64,000 nucleotides of DNA from Lepiota brunneoincarnata. Lineage: Eukaryota; Basidiomycota; Agaricomycetes; Agaricales; Agaricaceae. This document shows, in pieces, positions 21,771 through 32,583 of the stretch; position 1 is the stretch's first letter; each line of letters starts with the position of its first letter. The notes under the pieces are model-generated. The model did no database searches, was not told the origin of the DNA, and was given only the letters and a program-made list of their open reading frames with translations. The stretch lies in contig JAEBUN010000011.1 of assembly GCA_023014365.1 (NCBI GenBank), positions 868,001 through 932,000 of the forward strand. Direction: 5' to 3'. The position numbers and the translations under genes are program-made.

Positions 21771-24021
21771 ATGTCTTCATTTGGGAAGGGTCTGGAAGCG
21801 GAGCCGCAGAATGATGGTGTTGCACAAGCCGGGACCTTCGCTGGTGCCAGCCATTTTGTGGTCAACCACCCAAATATGGTCGATAACAGCAAGCATGTCA
21901 CTAACATCAATTTTTTAGCTGGGATCACAGGTTCGTCCTCGATCCCATGCTCGTACAAACAATCATCCCCACTCACAACTACTTTAGTTCTCCGGGTCCT
22001 TCTCCCCCACACCATCCCAGCTGCCGCACTCGATTCGAAGGCCCGGTACCCACCTCCCCGATGTCATCCAGGAACTCGTCAGCGAATTGGAAATATTCTC
22101 GAGTCATGGTTACTCAACCTACATCGCCAATGGAATATGATATGGCTATCCGGCCCCGCAGGTGTCGGTAAATCAGCGGTCGCTCAGACTTTTGCGGAAC
22201 GTTGCACAGAGAAAGGTCGCCTTGGCGCCGCATTCTTCTTCTCTAGGCCAAACAACCGGAACAACCCCGATCATGTAATTCCTACTCTTGCGTACCAGCT
22301 GGCGATCAAGTGTCAAGAATACAAGACTCTGATAAACCAACAACTTGTCAATGATCCCTCAATCCTCGATGCGGCGATGCACGTTCAGTTCCGAAAACTA
22401 ATCATCGATCCCTTTTCGGAACTCCAGGCCCAGGGATCCCTGAGCGTTCAGGATCCATATCTCATCATCCTGGATGGTCTAGATGAATGCAAGGGGGAAG
22501 ATTCCCAGTGCGAGATCGTCGAAATGATTGGGGAGACTACCCGATTGAAGAAGGACCTTCCTCTTCTTTGGTTGGTTTGCAGCCGACCGGAGCCACACTT
22601 GAAGTACACATTCTCAAAGACCGACTATAGCATTATCTGTGGCAGAGAAACACTGTTGATAGATGACGAGGCCCGAGGGGAGGTGGATCAATATCTTCGA
22701 GATGGGTTTAGAGACATCCGAGCCAGGTACTCACTGGACACAGAAGTATTATGGCCTTCCGAGGAGGAGTTCTCTGAGGCTTCGCGGATTGCCTCTGGCT
22801 TGTTTATCATCGCCTCCACTGCCTTGAAGTATATTGGTGATGCTGAGCATGCAAACCCTCCATCTCGGCTCGAGGCTTTCTTGATCTTTATGAGGAACTC
22901 ACGCGGAATTGGGACGCAGAGCCCCCTGGAGGCTCTCGATCTTCTTTACACGCGCATCCTTTCTGATGTGCCTGGTAACATCTTCCCGACAACGAGGCGG
23001 ATACTTCTCTTCCATGAATACATCCGGGACCTCCCTATCCATCCCGATATTAAATCGTTATCCGCACAGACCCTCTGCAACTTCCTGATCCTCAACCGAA
23101 ACACCTTTTATGGTGCTTTGCGGAAACTGCACTCTGTGATTGATGTGCCCCTGCCTGAGGTCGCCCTCGGGGCTCCGCTTGGCTACTACCATGCGTCCTT
23201 TGGGGACTATCTTCGCAACCCTTCCCGTTCTGGGAAATTTTTTCTCGAACAACAGGAAGCATTTGTTGAGATCGCAAAATCTTGCTTGTACTGGTACGAG
23301 ACCTATTGGGTGTACGACCCCCGCAATGGTGAGTAACAGGATCTGATTTATCGTACACGCTAAAGCCAAGAATAACCATGGGTACCCGTCCATGCCCAGC
23401 TCTGTCTAATTTCAGATGGATTTCGGGCGACAATTATCGGCGGATTTCTCGGCAAATATCACGGCTTGCAGGATGTGTATGGATAGTGTGCCCCGCAACA
23501 GGGGCCAGAAAACATCAGGAGCTTCTCTGTAAAATTGATCAACTGGACTTCACCCATGTCACCTTCCACAACGCTGTGGACTCCATCCGCTTTGCGAATT
23601 GGCTGTACCAACAGGTAGGCTTTGATGAGCTGTTACACATATATGTCCTTTTCGAAGATATGCGGTCTTGCAGGTGTCAGATGATCCCTCCAATAACATC
23701 ATCCGCACGCGACTCTTTTATGTAGCAGATCAGATACTGCTGGACTATTTCATGATTTTGATCGACGGGGAGCGTGTGGAACCCATCACGTTCCCAATCG
23801 AAAAGGTCAGCAGCGCCACTTGCACATAGAGCGAATGACTTGCGCTAATGTGTTCGAAGCCCTACATCGACCACGTGCAGCCAAAGTCGTATTTCCTGAT
23901 GGGACATGGGCAGAAGGCCTGCTTGTACTATCTGCACAGCAATGGCAGCTCCATTTTCCACACCTGCTTCTCCTACACAGCAGCTCATAGCGGGTTGTCA
24001 ATGGCATTTCCGAGGAGATAA
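21771..24021 (+). CDS. NACHT-2: STAND-class NACHT NTPase (NLR-like), 688 residues
   Basis: This is an apparently intact signalling NTPase of the mushroom NLR-like type. Four exons join in frame: 21771-23328, 23400-23614, 23674-23805 and 23860-24021 (2067 nt). The acceptor at 23399 is CCCAG and keeps the frame, giving ALSNFRWISGDNY. The NACHT domain holds Walker A (WLSGPAGVGKSAVAQTFAE), FFFSRP after the P-loop, Walker B (YLIILDGLDECKG) and the sensor-like LLWLVCSRPEPHLKY, followed by the winged-helix-like part ending YHASFGDYLRNPSRSG. No WD40, ankyrin or TPR repeats follow; the tail of about 165 residues is a conserved cluster-specific region (WLYQQ, then DYFMILIDGERVEPITFP). Part of exon 1 around 21945-22020 could be an in-frame intron (GTACAA...CCCAG). 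Such proteins are thought to act in non-self recognition or programmed cell death, but the ligand and partner here are unknown. Confidence 0.87.
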
Positions 24022-24517
24022 AATTAGGGTCAGGATGGGGCGCCGGAGCAAGTAGATTAAGTGATGGTGTTTACTCGAGATACAGTTGGATGTCAAGCAT
24101 CGTGCTTATGCGATAGTATATATCGCCAATGGACCTGAACATGTGCCATGTGGAATTGAGCCATCAAATCAACTTCGACTGAGATGTTTGCCATATCATT
24201 TGTGACCAATACAGCGGCAGACATTTAGCGCAGTTCTCGGAACTAACGAGGTGCGACGAAGCATGTTACTGGCTCGGGGTGGAGCAGCATCGCGAGTGGT
24301 GCTGCAGCGGGCGGTATTTAGGAGCAGAGTGTAAACAGAAGTGGATGATTAATCTGAGGTGTGCGTTTGGGTCACATGATTTGGTGGGTAGGGGAGTAGC
24401 TGTCGAAAGCTTTGCCTCGGATCTGCTAGTCCTTTTCACCCCTGGGGAAATGCTTTCTGTGCTCTATCTATGTGTATGCGACTCCAATTCATCTATTATC
24501 CCAGTTTTGTTTCTGCC
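24022..24517. other. Downstream flank of NACHT-2, no gene
   Basis: 24016-24260 matches the region downstream of NACHT-1 (18305-18610). The segment 24280-24350, with GCGAGTGGTGCTGCAGCGGGCGG, also resembles 20727-20755. No coding gene is evident. Confidence 0.5.
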
Positions 24518-24787
24518 TGTAAGCCAAACTAAACTACGTAGCATTAGTGTCTGTAGGAAGAAACGAGTGGAATGACTATGAAGCTCACCTCAGCACTCGT
24601 ATGCAACGAGAGCTGAGGAAAATGGTTTCAAACGAGTGGTCTAGGTTATGTATTATCCTATGTAGCTGAGTTCATGTCCGAGAGAGCAATAGCATGAGCA
24701 GTATGTGCCATACTACGTGGCGAGCAGGGAGGGCCCAGACCACAGGGTTGCGTCTTGGTCTCAGGGACGTGTTTGCGCACTCCAACA
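24518..24787 (-). repeat. Solo Copia LTR
   Basis: A 270-bp solo LTR of the same family as the Copia LTR at 25000-25298, in the opposite orientation. On the plus strand it begins TGTAAGCCAAAC and ends CACTCCAACA. It is flanked by the 5-bp target duplication CTGCC (24513-24517 and 24788-24792), which confirms a separate insertion followed by LTR-LTR recombination. Confidence 0.87.
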
Positions 24788-24916
24788 CTGCCAGGGGGTT
24801 CCGAAGCACTGTTAATTCACCTGATTTGCACGGCCACGAGTAAATCCGTCGTAACCCACGTGCCAGATTCAGGAAGTTGATTACGCTAAAGTTGCTGCAC
24901 TGTGTGTACTTGTGTT

Positions 24917-24999
24917 CATCCTCGATGCTCCTCGAGCTTATTGACTCAGTACGCAGGCAGGATCAAATGGTCAAGTAGGCAAAAGGCTCCCGATGACAA
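24917..24999 (+). promoter_or_regulatory. Orphaned upstream region of NACHT-3
   Basis: This repeats the region upstream of NACHT-2 (21494-21573), including CATCCTCGATGCTCCTCGAG, TTGACTCAGTACGCAG and GGTCAAGTAGGCAAAA. It ends in GACAA at the Copia insertion point. The sequence that should follow (GACAACTCC...GAGATGG) is found on the opposite strand at about 59370-59396, next to the other end of the same Copia element, so this is the displaced 5' flank of NACHT-3. Confidence 0.75.
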
Positions 25000-25298
25000 T
25001 GTTGGAGCATGCAAACGCGTCCCCGAGACCATGGGACTCAACGCGAGGGTCGAGACTCGACAGCAACACAACCCTGCGGTCTCAGCCCTCCTTGCTCACC
25101 ACGTAGATATACTCCGTCCACGCTATCGCTCTCTCGGACATGAACATTCAACTATGTAGGATACTACTTAACCTAGACCTTTCATTTAAGACAACTTCCC
25201 TCAGTTCTTGTTGTAAACGAGTGCTGAGGTGAGCTCCATAAATTATCCCACTTGTTCCTACAGATGTTAACGCTACGTAGTTTTTGATCTTTCTTACA
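25000..25298 (+). repeat. Copia 5' LTR and half-tRNA-type primer site
   Basis: The 299-bp LTR runs from TGTTGGAGCATG to TTTCTTACA and is preceded by the target duplication GACAA (24995-24999). Immediately after it (25299-25310) stands GGTCATGGGCCC, whose complement contains the CAT anticodon context of initiator tRNA-Met. Copia of Drosophila and some fungal elements are primed by an internal fragment of that tRNA, so this is a plausible primer-binding site. The matching 3' LTR is at 59397-59755. Confidence 0.85.
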
Positions 25299-25361
25299 GG
25301 TCATGGGCCCCGCCTTTTAAAATTTCTTGGACAGAAATTTGATTCACTCCTTTTACTGAAA

Positions 25362-27163
25362 ATGTCTACAACCACAGCCATTAGTGACATGCTTCCCTCA
25401 TCCGTTCCCAAGTTAGAGCAGTCTGGGGCAAACTGGGCTCAGTTCGTACTGATGTTCAGGTCAGCTGCTAGGGGAAAGGGCCTCTGGGGCCATTTTGATG
25501 GGAGCAAGGCTTGGCCAGTTTCTTCCATACCCTCTGTCACCATTTTGGCTCCTTCCACCACCCCATCCTCAACCACTGGCACTACTGCCACCCCACAGCA
25601 AACCAATGTCCTTGGCACCCCCTCAGAGGTCCTTGAATGGGAAAGACATGAAAATGTCACATGGTCATTACTGGCCCAACGTGTCCCATATTCAACTCTT
25701 ATAGTTGTTGACAATGAGCCTACAGTCAAGGACATGTGGGATGCAATCACAAAGGAATACACATACAAGAGTACCTTTTCCCGTTCATGTCTACATCATG
25801 AATTCCTGTCTGCCCACTGCCAAGACAAAGGAGATGTCTGCCAGTTCCTAAATGAACTCTGTGTGAAGCGATCTGAACTCTCAGCTGTAGGGGTACCAAT
25901 CAGTGATGAGGACTACTGAAGCACTATCATTCAGTCCTTACCTCACCATCTCTCCACCTATGCATCCAATCAGTTATCTTCAGCCATGCTATACTCCCAC
26001 CTCAACAATACCCAAAACAACACCATTGACCCACACCTGTTGGTCATGATGATCTGTGATGAATGGGAGCATTCATGCACCCGAATTAGGGGTCAGCAAA
26101 AGGGTGAAGGGGGTGATGAAGCGATGATCATTGAAGGTGGCAAGTCAGGTGGAAAGCCTAAGAGAAGGCCAGGAAAGTGTTATGGTTGTGGGGAGAGTGG
26201 TCATTGGAAGTGTGAATGTCCAAAGAGAAAAGGAAAAGGGGAAGGAGCAGCCCCTACAACAAACAAACAGACACCTGCAAAGCCCACCACCGCAAATGTG
26301 GCCATGGATGACTTCAATGACAAGTCACTTGCTGTCGAAGTGGGAGAAATCTCTGAAGAGCCAGATAAAATCATCAGTGAGGATGATGACGATGGGGATT
26401 GGATTCCCCAGGTGGCCATTAGCATGGAGTGTGGAGAGCTAGAGGGGGAGTGTTTCCTAGAGTTGGATGAGGAGGCTGAAGGAATCTGCATGGCATTCAA
26501 TGATGAAATTATTGTTGGACAGGCAGAAACAACACCCACCTCAACTCGCATCGAGATCATAGACTCTGGGACATCACGTCACATATCCCCATACAGAAAT
26601 GCTTTTGAAAATTTCCAAGCAATTGAGCCAAAACCACTATGAGCTGCAAATAAACAGAGCTTTAATGTGACTGGAAAAGGGGAGATGGTTCTGGAAGTAC
26701 CAAATGGAGCTGTCAGCTCACAACTGTGAATCCATGAAGTCCTCTATTCTCCTGAGGCAGGCTACACATTAATCTCTATTGGATGCCTTGATGATGCTGG
26801 CTTCACCACTACTTTCGGAAATGGCAAATGCATCATCTGGGATCCTGGGGGTGCACACATGACCGAAATCCCCAAGGATGAGCACAGTTTATATTGCCTA
26901 GTCAAGGAAGTTGAGCCAGAAGCCAATGCCATGGGAGAACCACTTACCCTCAACATGCTACACTGCTGTCTTGGCCACATAGCACCAGCAGCTGTCAGGA
27001 AGCTTGTGCAGGATGGGATGGTGACAGGATTGAAGCTGGAACCAGGTGGAGAAGTAGACTTCTTCTGTGAGTCTTGTGTATCTGCAAAATCAACTTAGCT
27101 ACCAATTGTGAAACAACAGCAGGGTGAATGTGCTACATCATTTGCCCAGGAGGTCCACTCTGA
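25362..27163 (+). pseudogene. Copia gag-protease-integrase start (5' half of a split element)
   Basis: The frame starts at ATG 25362 (MSTTTAISDMLP) and reads as a Copia gag with UBN2-like core, a CCHC zinc knuckle (CYGCGESGHWKCEC, about 26179-26220), an acidic stretch, the aspartic protease (IIDSGTSRHIS, about 26560), and the GAG-pre-integrase region (HCCLGHIAP; C-x2-C at FFCESC). It ends in VHSD at 27163, where the integrase core should begin. In-frame stops at 25917 and about 26641, 26727 and 27097 break the frame. The stops at 26641 and 26727 are TGA where Arg codons are expected from Copia relatives, consistent with CGA to TGA. The missing 3' half lies at 59756-62252 on the minus strand. 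It is not functional. Confidence 0.87.
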
Positions 27164-28950
27164 TGAAAAGCGGATTACTTTATGAGATCAAAAACGAAGT
27201 TCATTAACAAGTTCGCTTATTCCAACTTTATAAGTTCGTGGGGGAGAGGTTGTCACAGATCTCCAGAAATATATTCAATTCTAATGTTTTTAGGGTCTTG
27301 GTACATTATTCTCTTAGTCTCCAACTAGACAGACAGTTGTCCTAATCTGAATACAATGGGAACTTTGATGGTTGTTACTATATAATATGTTAACTAATAT
27401 CTTCACGATTCGATAAGTCAGGCAAAACACAAGCTTTCAGCAATCAGTGAACCTCTGTAGACCTAGCAGACAACGTGTTCTAACAGGCCCTAGCGTACTA
27501 CATCCTTTTCTCTTGACAATACTGTAAATTTACACTACCCAGTGAGACAGGCTTTTGACAAGCTCCTGCAGTAAGTGTCTTTAAGCTAGTAGGCCTAGCA
27601 GACAGCATTATCTAACAGGCCCTAGTGCACTACAGCTTCTGAACAATGCAATAAAACTTTATACTACTCAGTGAGACAGGCTTCTTGCAAGCTCCTGTAG
27701 TAAGTATCTTTAAACTAGATAGACCTAGTGGACAGCATTTTCAACGGGCCCTAGCATACTATGTTTGCTTCTCATTTAAACAGCTCTACAATTCAAGGGT
27801 ATACTTCTGAGGCAAGGCCTCTAAGAGGAACCCAAAGAAACGGAAGTTAGTGAACTTTCTACTTAAGAACAGAAGAGTCGTAGCAACTCATATTCAGTTC
27901 TCAAGTCAAGCAGAAGGGTCTGTCAATATCTCAATCACTTCAAAGGGTCTGGTTTTAAAGAGTACAACTCTTTAAGTCTCTGGTGGTCTATGACTGAAGA
28001 AAATCATGTAAAATTGCTTTATATTCCTATCCTAATTGACCATACAATCAGGGGGGGGAAATAGGCAAGTGGTTTCTTGCCTCCCATGTAATTTACAGAT
28101 CATTTAGGAGCATCATTCTAGGAGTTCCAATATCAGCAACATAATTCACTCTCAGGAACTTGCTCCCTAAGTGCCTGGTTATTTATATCACAGCCAATCG
28201 GGTTAGCAAGTTTCCTCGCTAACTCTTATCTAAGGGTTTTTTATCTCTTTCTTGGATTCTCCACACCTGGGTTCTCAACCCTAATGTCCTAAAAGTTCAC
28301 TTCCATAGCCTTTAGGCAGTAAGCTAATATTAGAATTTAATTAGCTTGTTTCATTCTTATCAATCTTTATTTTCTAGTCCATCATTTCTGGTCTCTTTCG
28401 TTACTAGGAGGGAGCATCCGTCCCTGAGTACCTTCTTGGATACCCCCATCCAATCTTTTTTATCTTTCAATACCATCAGAGCTGTTCCAAGGGAACATCC
28501 TTACCAGGAAATTAGCTAATTTCTAGATTCTCTTGTTAAGATTTGCTTCCAGAACCTGTTACTATGGCTAGGTACCATCTGAAGGTCATAAGCATTACAA
28601 CTCATCTGCTTTCTAGGGCAGAGGTGAAGAAATGGGTCTTTTGTGTAGTCATGAGTATCTTAACTAATATCTTAGTTAACATGGTATTGGATACAACACT
28701 TGGGTACATTCATACCAGGGTCATTCTTCCATAGCCTTACACTAATAAGTTAGTTAACAGCACATTTTTACTTGTCTGGGTGTTCTGGTTCTGTTTCTGA
28801 GATGTCTGCCTTCACATATTTTAGATAGTATTCTAATCTCTCACACCCCAGTGTCTGACCATGGCCATATACTGATATTATTCGGTATCAGAGAGTTAGT
28901 TACTTTATTAGCTAGTGATTTCACAAATGAAATGATTTTGTGGCACAACA
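27164..28950 (-). repeat. Long LTR (about 1.79 kb) inserted in the Copia integrase gene
   Basis: This block is repeated, inverted, at 62253-64000 and beyond. On the plus strand it reads TGAAAAGCGG...GGCACAACA. The junction with Copia on the left is ...CACTCTGA and on the right copy CCAATTTATGG, which together restore the integrase reading HSD-LWG, so the target duplication is probably CTGA (right copy decayed to CCAA). A polypurine tract beside its right end (28951-28966, minus strand) shows that it is the 3' LTR of an element transcribed on the minus strand. It contains a tandem repeat with a period near 130 bp (27462-27770). The short ORF at 28543-28734 occurs in both copies but lies in LTR and is unlikely to be a gene. 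Confidence 0.82.
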
Positions 28951-28966
28951 TCTCCCCCTTTCTTTA
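28951..28966 (-). other. Polypurine tract of the long-LTR element
   Basis: On the minus strand the sequence AAAGAAAGGGGGAGA directly precedes TGTTGTGCC, the start of the LTR. That is the place and composition of a plus-strand primer (PPT) for a retrotransposon. It sets the orientation: the internal region lies to the right and the element's RNA is the minus strand. Confidence 0.7.
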
Positions 28967-29549
28967 AATGACTGTCCTCAGTCTCTAAAAGCCTCCATTT
29001 TTGTCATTTTCATTGGAGTTTTATCACGCCTGTCTTTTCAGCAGTTATCAGTCACCATGACCAGTTTTAGATTTATTATCCTTTATAGGGAATTTATTGA
29101 TTTCACAGCCACTTGTCTTGGAACTGGCACTAGCACAGGTTCCCATTGATCCGGCCTTGTAATGCCAAGCCCATTCATGTGATTAGGTCTAATATTAGCC
29201 TAGGATATAGAACTCTAGGTTGTCTTTAACGGTTTTTTGTCTATCCTCGTTTGCGCCTTGCCCTTGGAAATGGTATGGTAGGTCGGGCTTGGCTTATCAA
29301 ATCTCATTTGATAATCACATATTTCGGCAGAGGCCACAAGTCAAGAATTCGGCAATTCCCTCCCTACTGAATGATTTTAAACTTCGATCTCTGATTTTCC
29401 AGGTATTTCCAATTCCTAGGAGTCTGTCTTAGGTAGGTGGGATTTGAATTTCACACAGATGGGTCTGTGTGCGATCGATTGCCATTTGCTTATTTGTTTA
29501 CCAACTTTGTTAACTCCCTCTATTTCTTTCTTTCCTGCCCTCTTTCATC

Positions 29550-31071
29550 ATGCCCAAGTGCTTGCAAACTTTGTCTCTAACAAAAGCCTCCTCCTGCAAT
29601 CGCAAGCAACAGTCAGGTAAGTGTCTTGTTTTCTATGATTTCTTTTTGTGGTTTGCTCTCTACTGACTTTCCTGCCTTGTTCTATTCAGGTAAAAAGGCC
29701 AAAGCTGCTAGAACCACTGTTACTGCACACAAGAAGTCCACTCACAGTCGCCTTCATCATTCTAAGTTTGTTGAATCCGAGGATTCCGGTAGTTCTGGTG
29801 AAAGCAAGCAACAAGATTCCTCAGAAGAGGAAGAAGACAAACTTGAGTCTTCTGAAGACTCTCATTTATCTCCTCCCTGGCGTTCTTCTCATTCAACCAC
29901 TCGTTCCTCAATTAAACATTCTCAGAAGGCCAAAGGGAAGACTCCAGTGGTTCAACGAACTCCAGGTGAAGGCCGTAAGTCCCTTTTTTCCTGTAAGTTT
30001 ACCCCAGAGCCCAGATGGGTCTGTTTTCTTAGGGTCTTGTACTATGGCGCAATTGGTTTCCCAGTTTGGCCATACCTGGGACAAACCCATTCTTACTCCA
30101 GATACTGTGGCATATTTTCAACAGGGCATGGCACTGGTATGTTCTCTGTTTTATTTCTGCCTTAATTCCTTGACTAATAGTTCCTTATCAATCCCTTAGG
30201 AACCCATTGCACCCTTATTCTGTAGTAATTGTATTTTGGTCGGCTTGGTAACCTGTACCTCGTTTGGCCTCGGTTGCCATTGCAAACAGTGCTCCAAGGG
30301 TAGTAGGAGTAACTGCACTTTTAGCAAGCCCCCACCTCTTCAACAGTACTTTTCTGAGGGGATATTTCCCTTCACGCTTGGTAGCCCTGACTGCGAGTAA
30401 TTCTGTGTTTTTTGTCTTTTGTTTGGCTAACTATTGCTTTTCTTTTCTGCTTAGATCTTGTTTCATGTTTCCGTAACCTTCAAGCATTACATCTTTTGAA
30501 CATGGCCCAACAGACCCAAGCACAGTCTCTTCATACTCAGTATGTTCAGCAAGTTTACAAGCTTGGGTGCAATCTACTTAATTTACACACTGTTTGGGGT
30601 GGCAACGATCCTGATGTCTGGGTGGATGCAGGTATGGCTACAACTGCCAAGGATGCCATCAACTTTTTTGATATCCTCAGGTCCAACCTTCCTTCGGTAG
30701 ACAAGTGTGGTCGCTTTGCCACCAATGCTGCACACATTCATCAAGTCCTTCATGAATTTCTTGGGCATCTTATGGGTGAGGGCTCAGGTGGACCCCCTGT
30801 CCTTGACCCTCCTGCTGTCGCCACTCCTTGTGCTTCATCCCCACTGTTGCCTGCTCCTGTTGATGCTCCCATGGACGTCATTACTTCCCCACCCACATCT
30901 GTTTCTATCAGAAGGCCCCTGGAGATTGCCGAGGTCATTGTCCCCCCTGTTCATGTCACAGATACAGAAGATGTTGATCCAGTGGAAAGTCATGAGGGGG
31001 CAGTGGCGCTTTTCACTGACAGGGTTGAAGTGGTGCCCTCCTCAGCTCATCATCCCTCTACTCCTGTCTAG
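29550..31071 (+). CDS. Intron-containing Cys-rich, acidic protein inside the long-LTR element, antisense to it
   Basis: Five exons join in frame: 29550-29616, 29690-29974, 30033-30136, 30200-30380 and 30455-31071 (1254 nt, 417 residues), with clean GTAAG-type donors and TTAG or CAG acceptors. The product starts MPKCLQTLSLTKASSCNRK and has a Ser/Glu/Asp-rich region (DSSEEEEDKLESSEDSHLS). A Cys/His cluster follows (CSNC, then CHCKQC, then NC) and resembles a small zinc-binding fold. A helical region (YVQQVYKLGCNLLNLHTVWG) and a Pro-rich tail end it. I have seen similar intron-rich Cys-cluster ORFs in mushroom repeat regions but cannot name the family. It lies just inside the PPT and 3' LTR and runs opposite to the element's transcript, so its introns would not be removed from the element's RNA. 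Gag-like or host-derived origins are both possible. Confidence 0.6.
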
Positions 31072-31618
31072 GAGTCTTTTTGTTGTTGTCTTTTGCTGCT
31101 GTCTTTGCTTCACCTTATTTTGCTGTCTGTTTTTTCTTTTGTCTTTGTTTACTAGTTGTTGTTGGTCTGTTTACTAGTAAACTATCATTTGTCTGAATGC
31201 CATGCTTTTGTGTCTTGTTTTTGTGTAATATCTGAGAGAAATACTGAAAAGAACAATCCAAGAAACACAAAAAAATTGAGTTTGGTAACTGCAAGTCTTT
31301 TGCAGGGTCAAAGCTTGGGGTTTCAAAGGCTGGGCTTCTCCTCCCCCTTTCTTTAGCTGCTCTGGGTGCCCTCACCCAATGTCTTGTAATAAAATTTCTA
31401 GATGTAACAAGTTTCTTTGCTAACTTCTTTACTCAGTTCCTGCTTCTTTTACTTGTAGTTTCCGTTTTTAGCAGGGGTTTGAGTTTCGGATTCCCTTTTG
31501 TTTCAGGGGGTTCCATTAATCACTTGTGGGTCCTATGGTCCCTATAAATGTTCCTGAAATGCTTTGTCTTTTAATTTCTATTGTAAAATCTTTGCATTTA
31601 TTTGGTACTCTTTTTATC

Positions 31619-32220
31619 ATGTCTTCTCTCACAGAACTTGCTACCAGCCTTGACAATGCTATGACCATAGTGAACCATTGCATGGAATGTCTCGGGTCAA
31701 AGGCTATTACCAAGGCCATAGCTCAGAAGGCCATCGACACCATCACTAGTCCAGCCATGGGTTCTCCATATTCTTGACTTATATCTTAGCTAACACCATA
31801 TTTCTCTCATTATAGTTGCTCTTTATTCAAGCCTTGCCTGATAGGGTTGAAACTGCTATGCCTGAACACCAGGACCTGGTCTTTCATGCTAGGAAGTGTT
31901 TCGAAGTCTTTCAAAATCAGCACTTCAAGGAATATACTTTCCCCTCCTGTTATAAGCAGTTAAACAAGTTCTGCGTCAAGGTTCATCGTTCTAGGGCCCT
32001 TAACAGTTCCTGGGTCAAGTCTGATTCTCCAGTTCCGGCTGAAGCGATGCCTGTTCAAAAGGCAAGTCTTTACTCTTTTCTAGCTTTGTATTTGACTAAC
32101 TACCAGTCCTAACAGCACCGTAGAGTCAAACAGGTATCTTCTCCTCCTGTCGTGGTCGACTCCAAGGAAGAGGCTGGCCCCTCGAAGGCTCCTGTAGCCA
32201 AGGCTGTTACTGAGGTATGT
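31619..32220 (+). CDS. Second intron-containing ORF of the same region, partial
   Basis: From ATG 31619 the frame reads MSSLTELATSLDNAMTIVNH to about 31770. A second open exon (about 31817-32061) contains ARKCFEVFQNQHFKEYTFPS and AEAMPVQK. A third (about 32116-32214) contains VVVDSKEEAGPSKAPVAKAV. The second intron appears to be of the GC..AG type (AAAG|GCAAGT...TAACAG). The VVVDSKEEAGPSK piece recalls the region before the Cys clusters of mushroom repeat-associated proteins, and an exon with such a cluster might once have followed. The join between the first two exons is not clean. The Tc1/mariner insertion at 32584 lies downstream. Function unknown; it is probably part of the same element as the gene at 29550-31071. 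Confidence 0.4.
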
Positions 32221-32583
32221 TCTTTCACTAGGATCTTCATTAATCGTTTGTTTCTAATATTGTCTAAGGCAATGGTCATCAATGAGGAGGGTTCTGTAAG
32301 GGGACACTCCAGATACCTCAGCAACACCTCCATTAACCCTATCGACACCCCTGTGCCCTCCAACGCATTATATATTCCTCCCTTCAAATGCTCACACTGC
32401 AAACACAGCCAGAATACTCCATACACTCCCTCACTGTCCAGATAAAACCCTCCCTCATTCCCTCTCATTCCTACATACTCTAGACCATCATATTCACATC
32501 CAACATTCATTTCAACCACACCAGGCCTTGTGCAACCCCTAGACACCACAGCTAAGCCTGGTTCAATTTATATTGATTATATA

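Noticed and set aside
27462..27770. CRISPR-like array of regular repeats
   Set aside because: The period of about 130 bp, only two to three diverged units, a location inside an LTR and a fungal context do not fit CRISPR.
28543..28734. A 63-codon ORF found twice (also at 62469-62660) as a conserved small gene
   Set aside because: It lies inside the long LTR, and its presence in both copies only reflects the LTR being repeated. It has no family and no codon-level support.
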